Assembly (NCBI RefSeq): GCF_014764505.1
Contig: NZ_JACXWX010000002.1
Coordinates: 310,001-374,000 of the forward strand
Reading direction: 5' to 3'
Origin: Phormidium tenue FACHB-886
GTDB lineage: Bacteria > Cyanobacteriota > Cyanobacteriia > Elainellales > Elainellaceae
DNA length: 64,000 nucleotides
Shown: positions 24,851-37,308 of the stretch, one piece after another
How the letters are laid out: every line of letters begins with the position of its first letter
How positions within the stretch are numbered: position 1 is the stretch's first letter
Program-made: the position numbers and the translations under genes
The notes under the pieces: generated by a model
Told to the model about the DNA's origin: nothing
Database searches by the model: none
Seen by the model: only the letters and a program-made list of their open reading frames with translations

Positions 24851-25666
24851 ATGTTAGATGAAAAACTTGAAGCCCTAAGAGCGCTGTTTGCTGAAATGGA
24901 TCGAGCGCTGATTGCCTATTCGGGCGGCATTGATAGCACCTTGGTTGCTAAAATTGCTCATGATGTATTGGGCGATCGGGCAGTTGCGATCACGGCTGAG
25001 TCACCGTCGCTTTTACCAGAAGATCTGGAGGATGCCCGGATTCAAGCTGCTGAGATTGGAATTGCTCACGAAATTGTCCAAACTCATGAAATGGATAACC
25101 CAAACTACACGGCAAATCCGGTCAATCGCTGTTATTTCTGCAAAAGTGAGCTGCATGATACGCTAAAGCCGCTAGCGCTAGAGCGGGGCTACCTTTATGT
25201 GGTAGACGGTGTGAATGCCGATGATTTACTAGACTACCGACCCGGCATTCAGGCGGCAAAAGAACGAGGGGCACGATCGCCTCTCGCCGAAGTGGGCGTT
25301 AGCAAATTAGAAGTTCGTCAACTCTCAAAGCAGCTCGGTTTGCCCTGGTGGGACAAACCCGCCCAGCCCTGTCTCAGCTCTCGTTTTCCCTATGGCGAAG
25401 AGATTACGATCGCTAAGCTTCAGCGTGTTGGCAGAGCTGAACGATACTTACGAAAGCTGGGGTTGAAGAATCTGCGAGTTCGATCGGATGGAGAAACAGC
25501 CCGGATTGAGCTGTTGCCTGAGCAAATTAAAGAATTTGTGTTGACGACAGAGCTACCAGCTTTAGTAGAAGCGTTTCAATCCTATGGATTTGTCTATGTC
25601 ACCTTGGATCTGGAAGGCTATCGTAGCGGCAAGCTGAATCAAGGACTTCAATTGACTACAGTTTGA
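24851..25666 (+). CDS. larE: ATP-dependent sacrificial sulfur transferase LarE
   Basis: 271 residues. The PP-loop pyrophosphatase motif IAYSGGIDSTLVAK is at ~21-34. VNRCYFCKSEL and the PAQPCLSSRFPYG motif follow. The Cys in the latter aligns with the cysteine whose sulfur LarE donates when building the nickel-pincer nucleotide cofactor of lactate racemase-type enzymes. No larB, larC or larA is in the window. The cofactor partner genes, if any, are elsewhere. It is convergent with rpoC2 across a bidirectional terminator. Confidence 0.88.
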   Translation: MLDEKLEALRALFAEMDRALIAYSGGIDSTLVAKIAHDVLGDRAVAITAESPSLLPEDLEDARIQAAEIGIAHEIVQTHEMDNPNYTANPVNRCYFCKSELHDTLKPLALERGYLYVVDGVNADDLLDYRPGIQAAKERGARSPLAEVGVSKLEVRQLSKQLGLPWWDKPAQPCLSSRFPYGEEITIAKLQRVGRAERYLRKLGLKNLRVRSDGETARIELLPEQIKEFVLTTELPALVEAFQSYGFVYVTLDLEGYRSGKLNQGLQLTTV

Positions 25667-25702
25667 GCGATTGTTGGATTGATAGCGATTGTCGGATTGA
25701 TG
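25667..25702. repeat. 18-bp tandem direct repeat
   Basis: GCGATTGTTGGATTGATA (25667-25684) is followed directly by GCGATTGTCGGATTGATG (16 of 18 identical). It begins at the last base of larE and looks like a recent short duplication. Confidence 0.5.
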
Positions 25703-25846
25703 TAGTGCTATGCCTGTTAGGACAAATCTTCCTGCTCAAAGCCTTGCGTAATGGGGCTCTTGTGTAGGAAAGATCGCCATGATGGCGCTTGGTCTTCCCA
25801 AAGACGACAAAGCCAAGACAAAACAAAATCAAGACAAAACAAAAAA

Positions 25847-25862
25847 GGGACCCATGGGTCCC
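25847..25862. terminator. Bidirectional terminator between larE and rpoC2
   Basis: The perfect 16-bp palindrome GGGACCCATGGGTCCC is flanked by A6 on the left and CT5 on the right, giving U-runs for transcripts from either side. It is 181 bp after larE and 142 bp after the rpoC2 stop. Confidence 0.8.
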
Positions 25863-26003
25863 CTTTTTCCTTTAAAGGCTCTGATTATAGCGCTTTGCGC
25901 TCAACTGGAGGGTAGTTCTCTGTTGTATATTGCGTGAAGCATATCATACAACAGAAAAGCAGTACCGCATGCGGTCGGGAATCACAATAGATGAGATTAA
26001 ATG

Positions 26004-29000
26004 CTACTCATCGAGCTCGATGTCTTCCTCTTCAAACTCGTCTTCATCATCTAGAATTGCAGCCGAGTAGGTATCCTCCTCCTCTTCGTCGCTGGTAGCC
26101 TTGGCGCTAAAGTTATCTCCAAAGTCACCTAGCTCTTGAGGCGGTCGCACTCCCGGTGATGGGAACACTTCAAAACCACCATCACGATCGTAGCTGCGGG
26201 CCGTACGGTCATCTAGCACCACATCAGTTAGGTCGATGTCATCCTCGAAGACACTGCCTTCGTAGATGGGGTCGATCTCAACGGTAGCAGCTTCTTCGTA
26301 GGCGTTGAAGCCTGTACCTGCTGGGATCAAACGTCCAATGATTACGTTTTCCTTCAAGCCGCGCAGCCAGTCCGACTTGCCTTCGATCGCCGCTTCAGTC
26401 AGAACGCGAGTGGTCTCCTGGAAGCTGGCAGCCGAGATAAAGCTGTCCGTGTTGAGCGAGGCTTTAGTGATACCCAGCAGCACAGGCGTATACTGAGCCG
26501 GAGCACCGCCGGTAATCGACATCGCTTCGTTGACCTGGTCGATCTGGCGCAGTTCCACTAGCTCACCGGGCAGCATCGTTGTATCACCCCCATCGTCGAT
26601 TCGACCCTTTGAGGTCATCTGACGCACGATCACCTCGATGTGTTTATCGGAGATGTCGATACCCTGCGACTGATACACAGACTGCACCTCGTTCACCAAG
26701 AACGTCTGCACTGCCTGCAAGCTCTTGAGCGAAGCTTCGTGAATCCCTTCTGACTCCCGGTGATACTCGAAGAAGGTTTCCAGAATTTCGTGGGGGTTGG
26801 CAGGTCCGTCGGTCAACGGTTCACCCGCACCCACATGCTGACCATCCATCACCATCACGTTTTGCCCGGGTGTTAGCTGGTATTCGGAAGTCACGCCATC
26901 GTCTTCGATGACCTTAATCTCTACCGTTTCATCATCGCTATAGACAACTTGAGCAGTTCCCGGACGCTTGGCCAGAATGCAGGCTTCTTTAGGTTTGCGC
27001 GCCTCTAGCAGTTCTTCAATTCTAGGTAGACCCTGAATGATGTCTCCAGTTTTAGCGCGCTCAAATACCAGCAGCACCAGGTTATCGCCCCGCTGCACCA
27101 AGTCACCATCGTCGATGTGTAGCACAGCTCCACCTGACACTCGATAAGGACGGGCAGTCCGCATGGTCACCTCAGCACCATTGATCGACAAGACCTGACC
27201 CGACTCAGTGAGCGCAACGCCGGATGCAATTTCCGTGCCTGCAACCAGTAGATCGCCTTCTTTCACCTTGAGGGTTTTACCTTGAGTGTCGATCACTTCA
27301 CAGTCTGCCGTTCGCATCACCAACACGCGCCGAATTGCTTCGCCGCCTTCTCGAATCCCGCGCACTTCGCCCGCCTCCTTACAGAGGATTTCAGTGCGGG
27401 CAACGACCGATCCTGGTGCAATTTGGTCGCCGTCCTTCACCAGCAGGCGAGTTTGGGTGCTGCCTTGGGTTTGGTCGGCTGCCATATCACGACGGATCAC
27501 CAGTGATTCCAGGATCACCAGCTGCAGGCGCATGGTGTTGGCATCAGTTTCATCAGGAACCAGCTCAATGTCAGCAGCAAGCTGTGGGGTGTCTTCGTCG
27601 ATCTCCAGCACGAGCTGGGTTCGTACCAGCTCAAGTCCTTCCACCGATTTAACCCGCTCGCTGTCCTTGTAAGGAATCCGCTGAATCGCACGAAGTTGAA
27701 TGGCACGCCCAGCATCTTCACGAGTAGAAGCCTGGCTGGGAACAGAGGGCACATCGGGCACATGAAACTCCGTGACTGGACGTAGCAGCAAGGCAGGTCC
27801 TTCTGGAGAATCGACATACTCAACGTAGCGCAGTTCGTCCACCGTCAATCCTGGCATGACTTCCTGCCCCGGATTGGCGATCGTCTCGTGCTTTGACATC
27901 ACTGCTTCTGGATTGTCTGCCAAATGCAGCTCGCCCGGCTTAATCACAATTTCCCGCAGAATATCGTTCTTCTGCGTCACTTCTATCACGCCACTGCTCT
28001 GACAGAAGATGTCTTTTACGACTTCGGTGCCCGCCTCAACGAACTGACCGTCCTCAACCATCAGCAGCGAAATGTCTTTGTTAACTTCGTGAGCCTCTTC
28101 GGGAATCCAGAGCAGTGTGCCGCCCTTGACCACCTCATAGCCCTGTTTGGGTTTGCCCTTCTTCGCTACTTCAACGCCAGAGAACTTGATGATACCGCCG
28201 GTTTGAGTCCGGTAGCGATCGTCGATCAATTCTGCCACAACTTGTCCATTGGTGACTTTGGTGCCAGGGGTAGCAATCAACGAGAAGCGCTGGTTATGCA
28301 GCGTCTCGATCATGTACTGCTCACGACCCTGCTGGCTTTCCATCGTTACTTTTGCTTCATCCAGCAGCACCGATGCGGTAATAATCTCGATCTCCCGTCC
28401 ACCTTTGCCTTCGGTTTCTTGCGGGATGCGAACAACGCCGCCATTCTCGGTGATGAGCTTCGTTTCCGCCAAGATGCTGGTGGAATCGACCCGATCGCCG
28501 TTCTTCACTATAGGCTCTGCACCAGGCGGCAGGTTGTAAACTTCTCCAGACAAAATCCAGATCAAGCCGCCGCGCTGAGCAATGCGGGTGGTGTTGCCCT
28601 GCCGGTCTTTCTTTTCTTCTGGCACAACATCGGCGAATTTGATTTCGCCAGCCAAGTCAGAAGCAACTTCTTTCGTTGCTTTTTCAGTCACTTTGCGACC
28701 GCGTCCCGCTGTCACCATCTCCACGAGAATTTGACCCGCTTTGACTACGCTGCCATCCCGGACGAAGACAATTGAACCCGGCGGCACAGTAGAGGTTTCT
28801 TTGCGATCGCCTGCTTCCACCGTCACATCAACGCTGACCTCAGCGATCACGGCATCTTGACCATGGCTGGTGCGGTACTGACGCGAGCGGAACTGCTTGG
28901 GCTTCGTCCGTACGGTTCCATCAAAAGAGGCTCTCACCTGCTGTGCCACTTCGCCCGTGAACGTACCACCGGTGTGGAACGTCCGCATCGTTAGCTGTGT

Positions 29001-30020
29001 ACCCGGTTCACCAATGGACTGGGCAGCAATAATACCAACCGCTTCGCCCAAATCCACCTCCGAGGCGTGGGCAAGGCTCCAGCCATAGCAGGTCTGGCAG
29101 ACCGATCGCGAGGCAGCACAAGTGAGGGGCGAACGCACCAACACTTCTTCAACCTTTGCTTTGCCAATTTTGCGGGCAAGTTCATCAGAAATTGCCTGAT
29201 TCCGGGCAACAATCACCTCACCTGTTTCAGGATGAAGGATATCTCTGGCAGCTACCCGACCCAGCAGTCGGTCTTCTAGTTTGATGAGGACTCGCTCGCC
29301 GTCAGTCATGCTACGAGCTGGGATACCACGCTCCGTATTACAGTCGTTTTCGCGGATGATGACATCCTGCGACACGTCCACAAGGCGGCGAGTCAGGTAT
29401 CCTGAGTCGGCTGTACGGAGGGCAGTGTCTACTAAGCCTTTGCGCGCTCCGTAAGACGAAATAATATATTCTGTAACCGTTAAGCCTTCACGGAAGTTAG
29501 TTTTAATCGGCAGGTCAATAATTTCCCCCTGCGGATTTGCCATCAGTCCACGCATTCCCACTAGCTGCCGCACCTGTGAGATATTACCTCGGGCGCCAGA
29601 GAACGCCATCATGTAGACGGAGTTCAGCGGATCGTTCGACTTAAAGTGGCGCACCACTTCGTCTTTCAGCTCTTCGCTGGTACCGTTCCAGGTATCAATT
29701 ACTTTTTGGAACCGCTCAACTTCGGTGATTTCGCCACGCGTATAGCGAGATTCCGTATCCCGAATTTCTTCTTCAGCCGCTTCTAAGAGCTGACGCTTGC
29801 TGGGAGGCACCTGCAGGTCGTCCACGCTAATGGAAACTCCAGCTTTGGTGGCAAACCGGAAGCCCAAATCTTTGAGATCGTCTGCCATCTGAGCAGTACG
29901 TGCCGTTCCGTAATGAGTGAATGCCCAGGCAACCAACTTTTTGAGCTGCCCTTTGTCTACAACTCGATTGCGAAAAATCGTTTTCTGCTCAGCTTTCGTT
30001 GCTTTCTGCTCTTCCGTCAT
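26004..30020 (-). CDS. rpoC2: RNA polymerase subunit beta' (C-terminal half)
   Basis: 1338 residues. Cyanobacteria split beta' into gamma (rpoC1) and this subunit. The N-terminus holds the bridge-helix/trigger-loop region ([20 protein letters not shown] at ~135-154). A zinc-binding cysteine cluster ([26 protein letters not shown]) follows. [16 protein letters not shown] is the trigger-loop signature. The very long insert (~350-1000) of repeated beta-barrel-like units is the cyanobacterial SI3 insertion. The C-terminus is acidic ([20 protein letters not shown]). It is the last gene of the rpsT-tatD-rpoB-rpoC1-rpoC2 cluster, 102 bp after rpoC1. Confidence 0.97.
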   Translation of the reverse strand: MTEEQKATKAEQKTIFRNRVVDKGQLKKLVAWAFTHYGTARTAQMADDLKDLGFRFATKAGVSISVDDLQVPPSKRQLLEAAEEEIRDTESRYTRGEITEVERFQKVIDTWNGTSEELKDEVVRHFKSNDPLNSVYMMAFSGARGNISQVRQLVGMRGLMANPQGEIIDLPIKTNFREGLTVTEYIISSYGARKGLVDTALRTADSGYLTRRLVDVSQDVIIRENDCNTERGIPARSMTDGERVLIKLEDRLLGRVAARDILHPETGEVIVARNQAISDELARKIGKAKVEEVLVRSPLTCAASRSVCQTCYGWSLAHASEVDLGEAVGIIAAQSIGEPGTQLTMRTFHTGGTFTGEVAQQVRASFDGTVRTKPKQFRSRQYRTSHGQDAVIAEVSVDVTVEAGDRKETSTVPPGSIVFVRDGSVVKAGQILVEMVTAGRGRKVTEKATKEVASDLAGEIKFADVVPEEKKDRQGNTTRIAQRGGLIWILSGEVYNLPPGAEPIVKNGDRVDSTSILAETKLITENGGVVRIPQETEGKGGREIEIITASVLLDEAKVTMESQQGREQYMIETLHNQRFSLIATPGTKVTNGQVVAELIDDRYRTQTGGIIKFSGVEVAKKGKPKQGYEVVKGGTLLWIPEEAHEVNKDISLLMVEDGQFVEAGTEVVKDIFCQSSGVIEVTQKNDILREIVIKPGELHLADNPEAVMSKHETIANPGQEVMPGLTVDELRYVEYVDSPEGPALLLRPVTEFHVPDVPSVPSQASTREDAGRAIQLRAIQRIPYKDSERVKSVEGLELVRTQLVLEIDEDTPQLAADIELVPDETDANTMRLQLVILESLVIRRDMAADQTQGSTQTRLLVKDGDQIAPGSVVARTEILCKEAGEVRGIREGGEAIRRVLVMRTADCEVIDTQGKTLKVKEGDLLVAGTEIASGVALTESGQVLSINGAEVTMRTARPYRVSGGAVLHIDDGDLVQRGDNLVLLVFERAKTGDIIQGLPRIEELLEARKPKEACILAKRPGTAQVVYSDDETVEIKVIEDDGVTSEYQLTPGQNVMVMDGQHVGAGEPLTDGPANPHEILETFFEYHRESEGIHEASLKSLQAVQTFLVNEVQSVYQSQGIDISDKHIEVIVRQMTSKGRIDDGGDTTMLPGELVELRQIDQVNEAMSITGGAPAQYTPVLLGITKASLNTDSFISAASFQETTRVLTEAAIEGKSDWLRGLKENVIIGRLIPAGTGFNAYEEAATVEIDPIYEGSVFEDDIDLTDVVLDDRTARSYDRDGGFEVFPSPGVRPPQELGDFGDNFSAKATSDEEEEDTYSAAILDDEDEFEEEDIELDE

Positions 30021-30122
30021 TGATCTCTGCCCTTCAATGCATGGTGAGTATGTGAATCAAAGCGGTTGATCGGGTAGGACTTCCCTACCCGATCAACCAG
30101 TTCAACTGTCTAGGTTGAATTC

Positions 30123-31994
30123 CTAGACGAGGAGTGCATCTTGGATAGTTTTGTTGTAGATGATGCGTCCAGGCGTGGTCTTGATGTATTGCGAAATGAT
30201 GTTGCCGTCGGCATCTTCACGGATACGGCGATAGGGGTAATGCTTGGTAACGATGCCGCCCTCACCTTGGTCGATTTGAGTAGGCTCTGTGTTTTCTTCG
30301 CCTTCCACCTCGCCGTCGAAGCGCACCCAAACATAAGAGTGAATATCGACCTGCTTTTGGTCGTAGGCGATGATCACATCATCCAGGCTGGAGAAGTAGC
30401 GCCCAGCGCCCAGTGTGGCGGCTGGGTTCTCTGCGGTGAGATAGTAGCAGCCCAACACCATGTCTTGGCTGGGCATGACGATCGGTCTGCCCGTGGCTGG
30501 CGACAAGATATTATTGGATGCCAGCATCAGCAGCCGCGCTTCTGCCTGGGATTCCAGTGACAGCGGCACGTGAACCGCCATTTGGTCACCGTCAAAGTCA
30601 GCGTTGAAGGCAGGACAAACCAGCGGGTGAATCTGAATGGCACGTCCTTCCACCAAGATTGGCTCGAAGGCCTGAATCCCCAATCGGTGTAGCGTGGGTG
30701 CTCGGTTCAGCAACACAGGGTGCCCGTCGATCACTTCTTCCAGCACGTCCCAAATCTGGGGATCGTTGCGCTGGATCAGCTTTTTCGCTGCCTTGATGTT
30801 GTTGACTAAGCCTTGCTTAATCAAGCGGTGAATCACGAACGGCTGGAATAGCTCGATCGCCATTTCACGCGGCAAACCGCACTGGTGAATCTTCAGCTTC
30901 GGACCGACTACAATTACCGATCGTCCGGAGTAGTCTACCCGCTTGCCCAGCAGGTTTTGCCGGAATCGACCCTGTTTGCCTTCGATGATGTCTGATAGAG
31001 ACTTCAGCGGGCGGTTGTTTGCCCCCACCACAGTCCGACCCCGACGTCCGTTATCAATCAGCGCGTCTACGGCTTCCTGAAGCATCCGCTTTTCGTTACG
31101 GACGATGATCTCCGGAGCCAGAATCTCTTGAAGGCGGGCGAGGCGGTTGTTCCGGTTGATGACGCGACGGTAGAGATCGTTCAAGTCAGAGGTGGCAAAA
31201 CGTCCACCGTCTAGCTGCACCATCGGGCGTAGATCGGGCGGAATCACCGGAATTACTGAGAGAATCATCCAGTCGGGCTGCGATCGCGTTGCCACAAAGT
31301 TGTCGATCACGCGCAGCCGCTTGATCAGCTTGGCACGCTTTTGTCCCTTAGCAGAAGCAATGTCTTCCCGCAGGGTTTCAGCTTCTTGCTCCAGGTTTAG
31401 ATCTTGCAGGAGGCGCTGGAGCGCTTCTGCCCCAATGCCAACCTCAATTCCAGTTAGCTGCGAATCTTCGCTGTAAAGCTGGTCTTCGATCTCCAACCAC
31501 TGATCCTCAGTCAGCAGCTGCTTGTAGCTGAGGTTCTCGGCGTTACCGGGATTCAAGACTACATAAGAGTTGAAATAGACGATCTGCTCAACATCTCGCA
31601 GCGGCATATCTAGCAGAATTGCCATGTAGCTGGGAATCCCTTTGAGATACCAGACATGGGCAACTGGAGCTGCCAGCTTAATGTAGCCCATGCGGTGCCG
31701 CCGAACGCGAGATTCGGTGACTTCTACACCGCACCGTTCGCAAACAATTCCCCGGTGCCGGACCCGCTTATATTTACCGCAGTGACACTCCCAATCTTTA
31801 GCAGGGCCAAAAATCCGCTCACAGAACAAGCCATCCATCTCCGGCTTCAGCGTCCGGTAGTTGATGGTTTCCGGCTTGGTAACTTCACCCACCACCATTC
31901 CATTGGGGAGGGTGCGTTCGCCCCACTGCCGAATTCGCTCTGGAGAGGCAAGACCAATTTTGACGTAATCGAATCGCTGCTCTAGCTTAGGCAT
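30123..31994 (-). CDS. rpoC1: RNA polymerase subunit gamma (N-terminal half of beta')
   Basis: 623 residues, full length for cyanobacterial gamma. An N-terminal zinc ribbon is visible ([20 protein letters not shown], ~70-89), the lid/rudder region lies in the middle ([20 protein letters not shown]), and the catalytic Mg-binding [14 protein letters not shown] is near 467. It lies 118 bp downstream of rpoB and 102 bp upstream of rpoC2, same strand. Confidence 0.97.
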   Translation of the reverse strand: MPKLEQRFDYVKIGLASPERIRQWGERTLPNGMVVGEVTKPETINYRTLKPEMDGLFCERIFGPAKDWECHCGKYKRVRHRGIVCERCGVEVTESRVRRHRMGYIKLAAPVAHVWYLKGIPSYMAILLDMPLRDVEQIVYFNSYVVLNPGNAENLSYKQLLTEDQWLEIEDQLYSEDSQLTGIEVGIGAEALQRLLQDLNLEQEAETLREDIASAKGQKRAKLIKRLRVIDNFVATRSQPDWMILSVIPVIPPDLRPMVQLDGGRFATSDLNDLYRRVINRNNRLARLQEILAPEIIVRNEKRMLQEAVDALIDNGRRGRTVVGANNRPLKSLSDIIEGKQGRFRQNLLGKRVDYSGRSVIVVGPKLKIHQCGLPREMAIELFQPFVIHRLIKQGLVNNIKAAKKLIQRNDPQIWDVLEEVIDGHPVLLNRAPTLHRLGIQAFEPILVEGRAIQIHPLVCPAFNADFDGDQMAVHVPLSLESQAEARLLMLASNNILSPATGRPIVMPSQDMVLGCYYLTAENPAATLGAGRYFSSLDDVIIAYDQKQVDIHSYVWVRFDGEVEGEENTEPTQIDQGEGGIVTKHYPYRRIREDADGNIISQYIKTTPGRIIYNKTIQDALLV

Positions 31995-32112
31995 CGTTAG
32001 TTACTTCCTCATTTTTCGGCATGTCAGGAATTGAGCCAGGTTTAGGCAATAGGAATGGGAAATTGCATCGAACATTCCCCAATTCCTATTGCCTCCTGAT
32101 GCATCCCTTGAA

Positions 32113-35100
32113 CTAGTCTTCGATCTCTTCCATTTCGTCACGGGAAATGGATTCATAAGTGGGACGGGAGGGTGTGCGACGGTTGCCCACATCGGCCATC
32201 AGATCGACCTCTGTATCGCGGCTGGTGCCGTCCTCCTGGGTTTGCAGTTTGTGAGCCGCAATATCCAGACAGAGCGACTGCAGCTCTCGCATCAGCACCT
32301 TGAAGGACTCTGGCGTGCCAGGACGAGGGATAGCTTTGCCCTTGACGATCGCATTAAGAGCTTCGTTACGACCCTGCATGTCATCTGACTTCACCGTCAG
32401 CAACTCCTGCAGGATATAGGCAGAACCAAAGGCCTCCAGCGCCCATACTTCCATTTCTCCAAAGCGCTGACCGCCCTGCTGAGCTTTACCGCCCAACGGC
32501 TGCTGCGTCACTAGCGAGTACGGACCCGTCGAACGAGCGTGGATCTTATCGTCTACTAAGTGAACCAGCTTCAGCATGTAGGCTTTGCCAATTGTCACGG
32601 CGCGATCGAACGGCTCCCCGGTACGACCGTCATAGACCGGGATTTTGCCAGGGTTATCTGGGTTAAATACCCAATCTTGCCCCGTCTTCTCCCGCGCTTC
32701 CATGATTTTGCCGTGGGTGGTTAAACGCGATGCCTCTTCGCCGTGCATTTCATCGAAGGGAATCATCTTAAAGCGCACACCCAGGTTATGCCCAGCCCAG
32801 CCCAGCAGACACTCAAACACCTGACCCACATTCATCCGGGAAGGCACACCTAGCGGGTTCAACACAATATCGATCGGCGTACCGTCTGGCAAGTAGGGCA
32901 TGTCTTCCTTCGACAGGATCCGGGAGATAATCCCCTTGTTACCGTGCCGACCTGCCATCTTGTCGCCCACCTGGATTTTGCGTTTTTGTGCGACATAGAC
33001 CCGCACCACCATGTTGGCACCAGGCGGCAGTTCGTCGCCCTGCTCACGGGTAAACACCCGCACATCTACCACACGACCCTTCTCACCGTTAGGAACGCGC
33101 AGCGAGTTGTCTCGCACATCTCGCGCCTTTTCGCCGAAGATGGCTCGCAGCAGTTTCTCTTCGGGCGGCTGGTCAGACTCACCTTTAGGCGTGACTTTGC
33201 CCACCAGAATATCGCCGCTCTCAACCCATGCCCCAATGCGGATAATGCCGGTTTCATCGAGCTGCCGCAGAGAGTCTTCACCCACGTTAGGGATTTCACG
33301 GGTGATCTCTTCAGGACCTAGCTTGGTTTGCCGCGCTTCGATTTCGTACTTCTCGATGTGGATCGAAGTGTAAACATCGTCGTAGACTAAGCGCTCGCTA
33401 ATCAGGATGGCGTCTTCGTAGTTGTAGCCTTCCCAGGGCATATAGGCCACGAGCACGTTTTGACCCAGCGCGATCTCGCCGCCCTCAGTAGCTGAACCGT
33501 CTGCCATGATCTGCCCTTTAACAACGCGATCGCCCACAAACACGATCGGACGCTGGTTTAAGCAGGTGTCCTGGTTTGAGCGGTTGTACTTTTGCAGAAG
33601 ATGCTCGATCTCTTTGCCTTCAGCATTACGGACTCGAATGCGGTTGGCGTCTACGTAGGTGACTTCCCCATCAACGCGACTAACGATCACCATGCCGGAG
33701 TCGCGGGCAGCTTGCGCTTCCAGCCCTGTGCCCACTAGCGGACGCTCTGGGCGGAGGAGTGGCACTGCCTGACGCTGCATGTTTGATCCCATCAAGGCTC
33801 GGTTCGCATCATCGTGCTCCAGGAACGGAATCAAGGATGTTGCCACCGAGATGATCTGGACAGGCGAGATCGCCACGTAGTCCACTTCCAATGGGGTGGA
33901 AGTTGTGAATTCCTGACGATAACGGACAGGTACTTGCTCACCCAGTAGGTAGCCGTTCTCATCCATGGCTACGTCGCCGGCTGCCACCCGGAGATCGTCT
34001 TCTTCGTCGGCAGTCATGTAGAGCGGTGCTTGGTCTTTCAGAACGCGACCATTCTCTACTTTGTAGTATGGCGTCTCCACGAAGCCATAAGCATTCACGC
34101 GGGCGTGAGTTGCCAACGAGCCGATCAAACCTGCGTTAGGACCTTCTGGCGTTTCGATCGGGCAAATGCGTCCATAGTGCGAGGGGTGAATGTCTCGAAC
34201 CGCAAAACCTGCCCGTTCCCGTGTTAGACCGCCCGGACCCAGAGCACTGAGACGACGTTTGTGCGTCAACTCTGCTAGTGGATTGGTCTGATCCATGAAC
34301 TGCGAGAGCTGAGAAGAGCCAAAGAACTCTTTAATCGCAGCGACCAATGGTTTTGGGTTGACTAGGGAAGCGGGCGTGAGTGAATCGGCATCCGATACCG
34401 TCATCCGTTCCCGGATGATTCGCTCTAGCCGGTTTAAACCGACCCGCACCTGGTTTTGCAGCAGCTCGCCCACCGATCGGACTCGGCGGTTGCCTAGGTG
34501 ATCGATGTCATCGATGTTGCCAATATCAAACTCTAGATTGATTAAGTAGTCGATCGCCGCCAAGATATCTTGGGGAGTCAGGATTCGAGTTGTTTCGGGT
34601 ACGTTCAGCCGCAGCTTACGGTTGAGCTTGTAGCGACCAACGCGTCCCAAATCATAGCGCTTGGGATCAAAGAAGCGAGAGTCGAGCAGCTGTTGCCCAC
34701 CTGACACCGTTGGCGGTTCGCCCGGACGCAGCTTACGGTACAGTTCCATCAGCGCTTCTTCTTCGCTGAACTGTCCTTCTTTTTCGATCGTCTTCTGGAA
34801 ATATTCGGGGTGACGTAACGCATCAAAGATTTCGCCATCGCTCAGCCCCAGCGCCTTCAACAACACCTGTGCTGAGAGCTTGCGGGTCTTGTCAATGCGA
34901 ACCCAAACCAAGTCATTCTTGTCAGTTTCAAACTTCAGCCATGCGCCCCGGTTGGGGATCAGGCTGGCGTTGAAGGCGCTACGTCCGTTTTTATCGATCT
35001 CTTTCTTGTAGTAGACGCCAGGACTACGAACAATCTGGTTGACGATGACTCGCTCAGCGCCGTTGATAATGAAGGTACCCCGATCGGTCATCAGCGGCAG

Positions 35101-35454
35101 ATCGCCAATGAAAACCTCCTGCTCTTTGATCTCGCCTGTTTCTTTGTTGATCAAGCGGGTGGGTACATACATCTGCACCGCGTAGGTGCTATCCCGCCGC
35201 TTGGCTTCATCTACGTCATATTTGGGACGGCGCAGCTTATAGTTCTGACCCAAGAAGTGGAGTTCCAGTTTGCCCGTATAGTCAGTAATAGGAGAAAAGC
35301 TATCGAGTTCTTCGATCAGCCCTTCTTCCAAAAACCAGCGGAAGCTAGCTCGCTGAATTTCAACAAGGTCAGGTAGGGTAAAGACTGGAGCAGTTTGGGC
35401 AGCAGGTTGGGTGGTGGAGGTGGATTGGATAGCGGGTTGGGTTAAGTTACTCAT
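32113..35454 (-). CDS. rpoB: RNA polymerase subunit beta
   Basis: 1113 residues from the ATG at 35454 ([11 protein letters not shown]), which has GAGGAG six bases upstream; an in-frame upstream codon at 35484 has none. Landmarks: rifampicin-region motifs [20 protein letters not shown] and [18 protein letters not shown] (~400-440), [31 protein letters not shown], and the C-terminal [20 protein letters not shown]. The rifampicin-region residues have the wild-type look of cyanobacteria. Its leader contains an intrinsic-terminator-like hairpin. Confidence 0.97.
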   Translation of the reverse strand: MSNLTQPAIQSTSTTQPAAQTAPVFTLPDLVEIQRASFRWFLEEGLIEELDSFSPITDYTGKLELHFLGQNYKLRRPKYDVDEAKRRDSTYAVQMYVPTRLINKETGEIKEQEVFIGDLPLMTDRGTFIINGAERVIVNQIVRSPGVYYKKEIDKNGRSAFNASLIPNRGAWLKFETDKNDLVWVRIDKTRKLSAQVLLKALGLSDGEIFDALRHPEYFQKTIEKEGQFSEEEALMELYRKLRPGEPPTVSGGQQLLDSRFFDPKRYDLGRVGRYKLNRKLRLNVPETTRILTPQDILAAIDYLINLEFDIGNIDDIDHLGNRRVRSVGELLQNQVRVGLNRLERIIRERMTVSDADSLTPASLVNPKPLVAAIKEFFGSSQLSQFMDQTNPLAELTHKRRLSALGPGGLTRERAGFAVRDIHPSHYGRICPIETPEGPNAGLIGSLATHARVNAYGFVETPYYKVENGRVLKDQAPLYMTADEEDDLRVAAGDVAMDENGYLLGEQVPVRYRQEFTTSTPLEVDYVAISPVQIISVATSLIPFLEHDDANRALMGSNMQRQAVPLLRPERPLVGTGLEAQAARDSGMVIVSRVDGEVTYVDANRIRVRNAEGKEIEHLLQKYNRSNQDTCLNQRPIVFVGDRVVKGQIMADGSATEGGEIALGQNVLVAYMPWEGYNYEDAILISERLVYDDVYTSIHIEKYEIEARQTKLGPEEITREIPNVGEDSLRQLDETGIIRIGAWVESGDILVGKVTPKGESDQPPEEKLLRAIFGEKARDVRDNSLRVPNGEKGRVVDVRVFTREQGDELPPGANMVVRVYVAQKRKIQVGDKMAGRHGNKGIISRILSKEDMPYLPDGTPIDIVLNPLGVPSRMNVGQVFECLLGWAGHNLGVRFKMIPFDEMHGEEASRLTTHGKIMEAREKTGQDWVFNPDNPGKIPVYDGRTGEPFDRAVTIGKAYMLKLVHLVDDKIHARSTGPYSLVTQQPLGGKAQQGGQRFGEMEVWALEAFGSAYILQELLTVKSDDMQGRNEALNAIVKGKAIPRPGTPESFKVLMRELQSLCLDIAAHKLQTQEDGTSRDTEVDLMADVGNRRTPSRPTYESISRDEMEEIED

Positions 35455-35931
35455 GCGGCTCCTCAAATCAATCGCGGGGCGCAATCCCGGCAGTACAGCT
35501 TGTATATTGACGAAAAAACTTCAGCCTTCGCGTTAGGGAAGACTGAATCTAGTTCGGTTGTCTTTTGCTCAGTTGCGTGTTGAAGCTATCTTTTACGGCT
35601 TGACCATCTTTTACAGCAAGAAAATCTGCATCAAAAAGGTAGCCACTTAGTTTGCTTAGAAGGAATTCCAATAGTTGCAATTTTTGCAGGGAAATATGGC
35701 AGAGGTGATTTTAGCGCGAACAGCAAGCAGTGTCAACTAAACGCAGAAAATGAGTGATCCAGACCTGCAAGGCTTCAGCGACACTGACTCAGGTATGGAC
35801 TCCACCCAATTGGTAGCCCTCATAATTTTTATTTCAATTCTCATTATGACGCAGAGTATTGAATTTGTGTTAAAGGAACTGGATTTGTGTTATTGGCACG
35901 ATCGAGCTGAGGGTTGAACCGCCTCAGGGGG
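35455..35931. other. Intergenic region between tatD and rpoB (rpoB leader)
   Basis: A 477-bp gap inside an otherwise compact cluster. The only strong element is the hairpin plus U-run at 35513-35547. The stretch 35750-35930 is AT-rich with no gene. The rpoB promoter must lie here if the hairpin is efficient, but I cannot place a clear -35/-10 pair. Confidence 0.5.
35513..35547 (-). terminator. Intrinsic terminator / attenuator in rpoB leader
   Basis: Read on the minus strand: TTCAGTCTTC (35547-35538), an 8-nt loop, GAAGGCTGAA (35529-35520; 10 bp with one G-U pair), one G, then six Ts (35518-35513). This is a textbook intrinsic terminator ending 59 bp before the rpoB ATG. It may close the rpsT-tatD transcript or attenuate rpoBC. 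Confidence 0.65.
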
Positions 35932-36720
35932 CTAGGCAAGCTGAGGCAAATTAAATAGCTGACAGGCATTTGCCGTAGTTTCGGTGGCAAGTTGCTCGAG
36001 GGGAACTTGGCGGAGATGAGCAACCTGCTCAGCTACATAGCGGACATAGGCGGGCTGATTTCGCCCTTCCTTGCGTTTTGGCACAGGGGCAAGGAACGGA
36101 CAATCTGTTTCAACCAAGAGTCGATCGCTTGGCACAAGCTTTGCTGACTCCTGCACCTGCACTGCGTTTTTAAACGTGACAATGCCGCTGAAGCTGACAT
36201 AAAATCCTAGCTCTAAAAACCAGAGGGTTTCCTCAGGGGTACCGCTCCAGCAGTGCATCACGCCTTTGATCCTGCCGCCGCTCGCCCGAAACGAACGCAT
36301 TAGTGCTGCCATCTCTGCCGCTGCATCCCGGCAATGAACTATGATCGGCAAATCAAGCTGCTCAGCAATCTTTAGCTGTGCCAAAAACACCTGCTTCTGG
36401 TGCTCCCGGTTCTCAGCCTTGAAGAAATCCAAGCCTAGCTCGCCGATTGCTACCACTCGACTATCTGACTGTGCCAGTGTCAAAATTTGGGCAGCAGACT
36501 CTGTAGTCCATTTGTCGGCATCCAGTGGATGTAGCCCGACTGCAAAGGAAAGTTCCGGAAACCGATCGGCAATTGACTGGATGTGGCTGAACTCTGCAGG
36601 TTCAACGCAGGAATGAACCAAACGGATAACTCCCGCTTCGCGCCAGGCCTGAGCAACCCTATCCAAGTCCCCCTGAAAGCTCTCAAAGTTAAGATGGACG
36701 TGGGTATCAACGAGTTGCAT
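35932..36720 (-). CDS. tatD: TatD-family metal-dependent DNase
   Basis: 262 residues. Metal-binding motifs of the TatD amidohydrolase-like family are complete: [12 protein letters not shown] (HxH), [10 protein letters not shown] (Glu), PIIVHCRDA (His), [11 protein letters not shown] (His) and [14 protein letters not shown] (Asp). TatD proteins are 3'-5' exonucleases/DNases. It lies between rpsT (73 bp upstream) and rpoB, the usual cyanobacterial order. Confidence 0.92.
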   Translation of the reverse strand: MQLVDTHVHLNFESFQGDLDRVAQAWREAGVIRLVHSCVEPAEFSHIQSIADRFPELSFAVGLHPLDADKWTTESAAQILTLAQSDSRVVAIGELGLDFFKAENREHQKQVFLAQLKIAEQLDLPIIVHCRDAAAEMAALMRSFRASGGRIKGVMHCWSGTPEETLWFLELGFYVSFSGIVTFKNAVQVQESAKLVPSDRLLVETDCPFLAPVPKRKEGRNQPAYVRYVAEQVAHLRQVPLEQLATETTANACQLFNLPQLA

Positions 36721-36793
36721 AAGTTTAAAAGCCTAAATTTCATCAGGAGAAGCAGTGCGATCTCCCAATGAAAGCTTAGGAAATTTATTGAGG

Positions 36794-37090
36794 TTATGCC
36801 GTAGGAGCCTGCTTTGCCTTCAACACTTTCGCCAGCCGCGATTTCTTGCGAGCGCCGTTGTTAGGATGTAGCACTCCCCGCTTTACTGCCTTGTCAATTT
36901 TGCTGACAGCAGCAGATAGGCGCTGCTGAACCTCCTGCTCTGTTTCAGTAGAAGGATTGGCGGCATGGGCATCAACTGCTGCCAAATAGCGCTTCATCAA
37001 CGTCTTCACAGCGGACTTATAAGATTTGTTGTGCAGGCGGTTGCGCTCTGCAATCTGAACTCGTTTGATTGCTGACTTAATATTTGCCAC
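36794..37090 (-). CDS. rpsT: 30S ribosomal protein S20
   Basis: 98 residues, very basic and helical: [20 protein letters not shown], then [16 protein letters not shown], and [20 protein letters not shown] near the end. It binds 16S rRNA in the small subunit. It is the first gene of the rpsT-tatD-rpoBC cluster. Confidence 0.96.
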   Translation of the reverse strand: MANIKSAIKRVQIAERNRLHNKSYKSAVKTLMKRYLAAVDAHAANPSTETEQEVQQRLSAAVSKIDKAVKRGVLHPNNGARKKSRLAKVLKAKQAPTA

Positions 37091-37308
37091 GGCTACAGTT
37101 GTGTTGTGTTGTCTGGATTGCGTTTTCTGTGCTTGCTAGTCTTGGAAGCTTACGCTTGAAAAATGCTTCAGCGATCTAAGATTTTAGCGTAAAGATTGCG
37201 AGAAAGTGTCGCCCAGGAAAATTCAAGCGGCAGCAAAATTGAAACGAACGAAGCCAAAGGAGCTTGCTAAGCTAAGCAAACGTCGTGCAACCCTCCCCAT
37301 CTGCCGCT

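Noticed and set aside
27924-28775. 283-codon plus-strand frame inside rpoC2
   Set aside because: Long, but fully antisense to the rpoC2 SI3 region; codon bias of rpoC2 leaves the opposite frame open. No family match.
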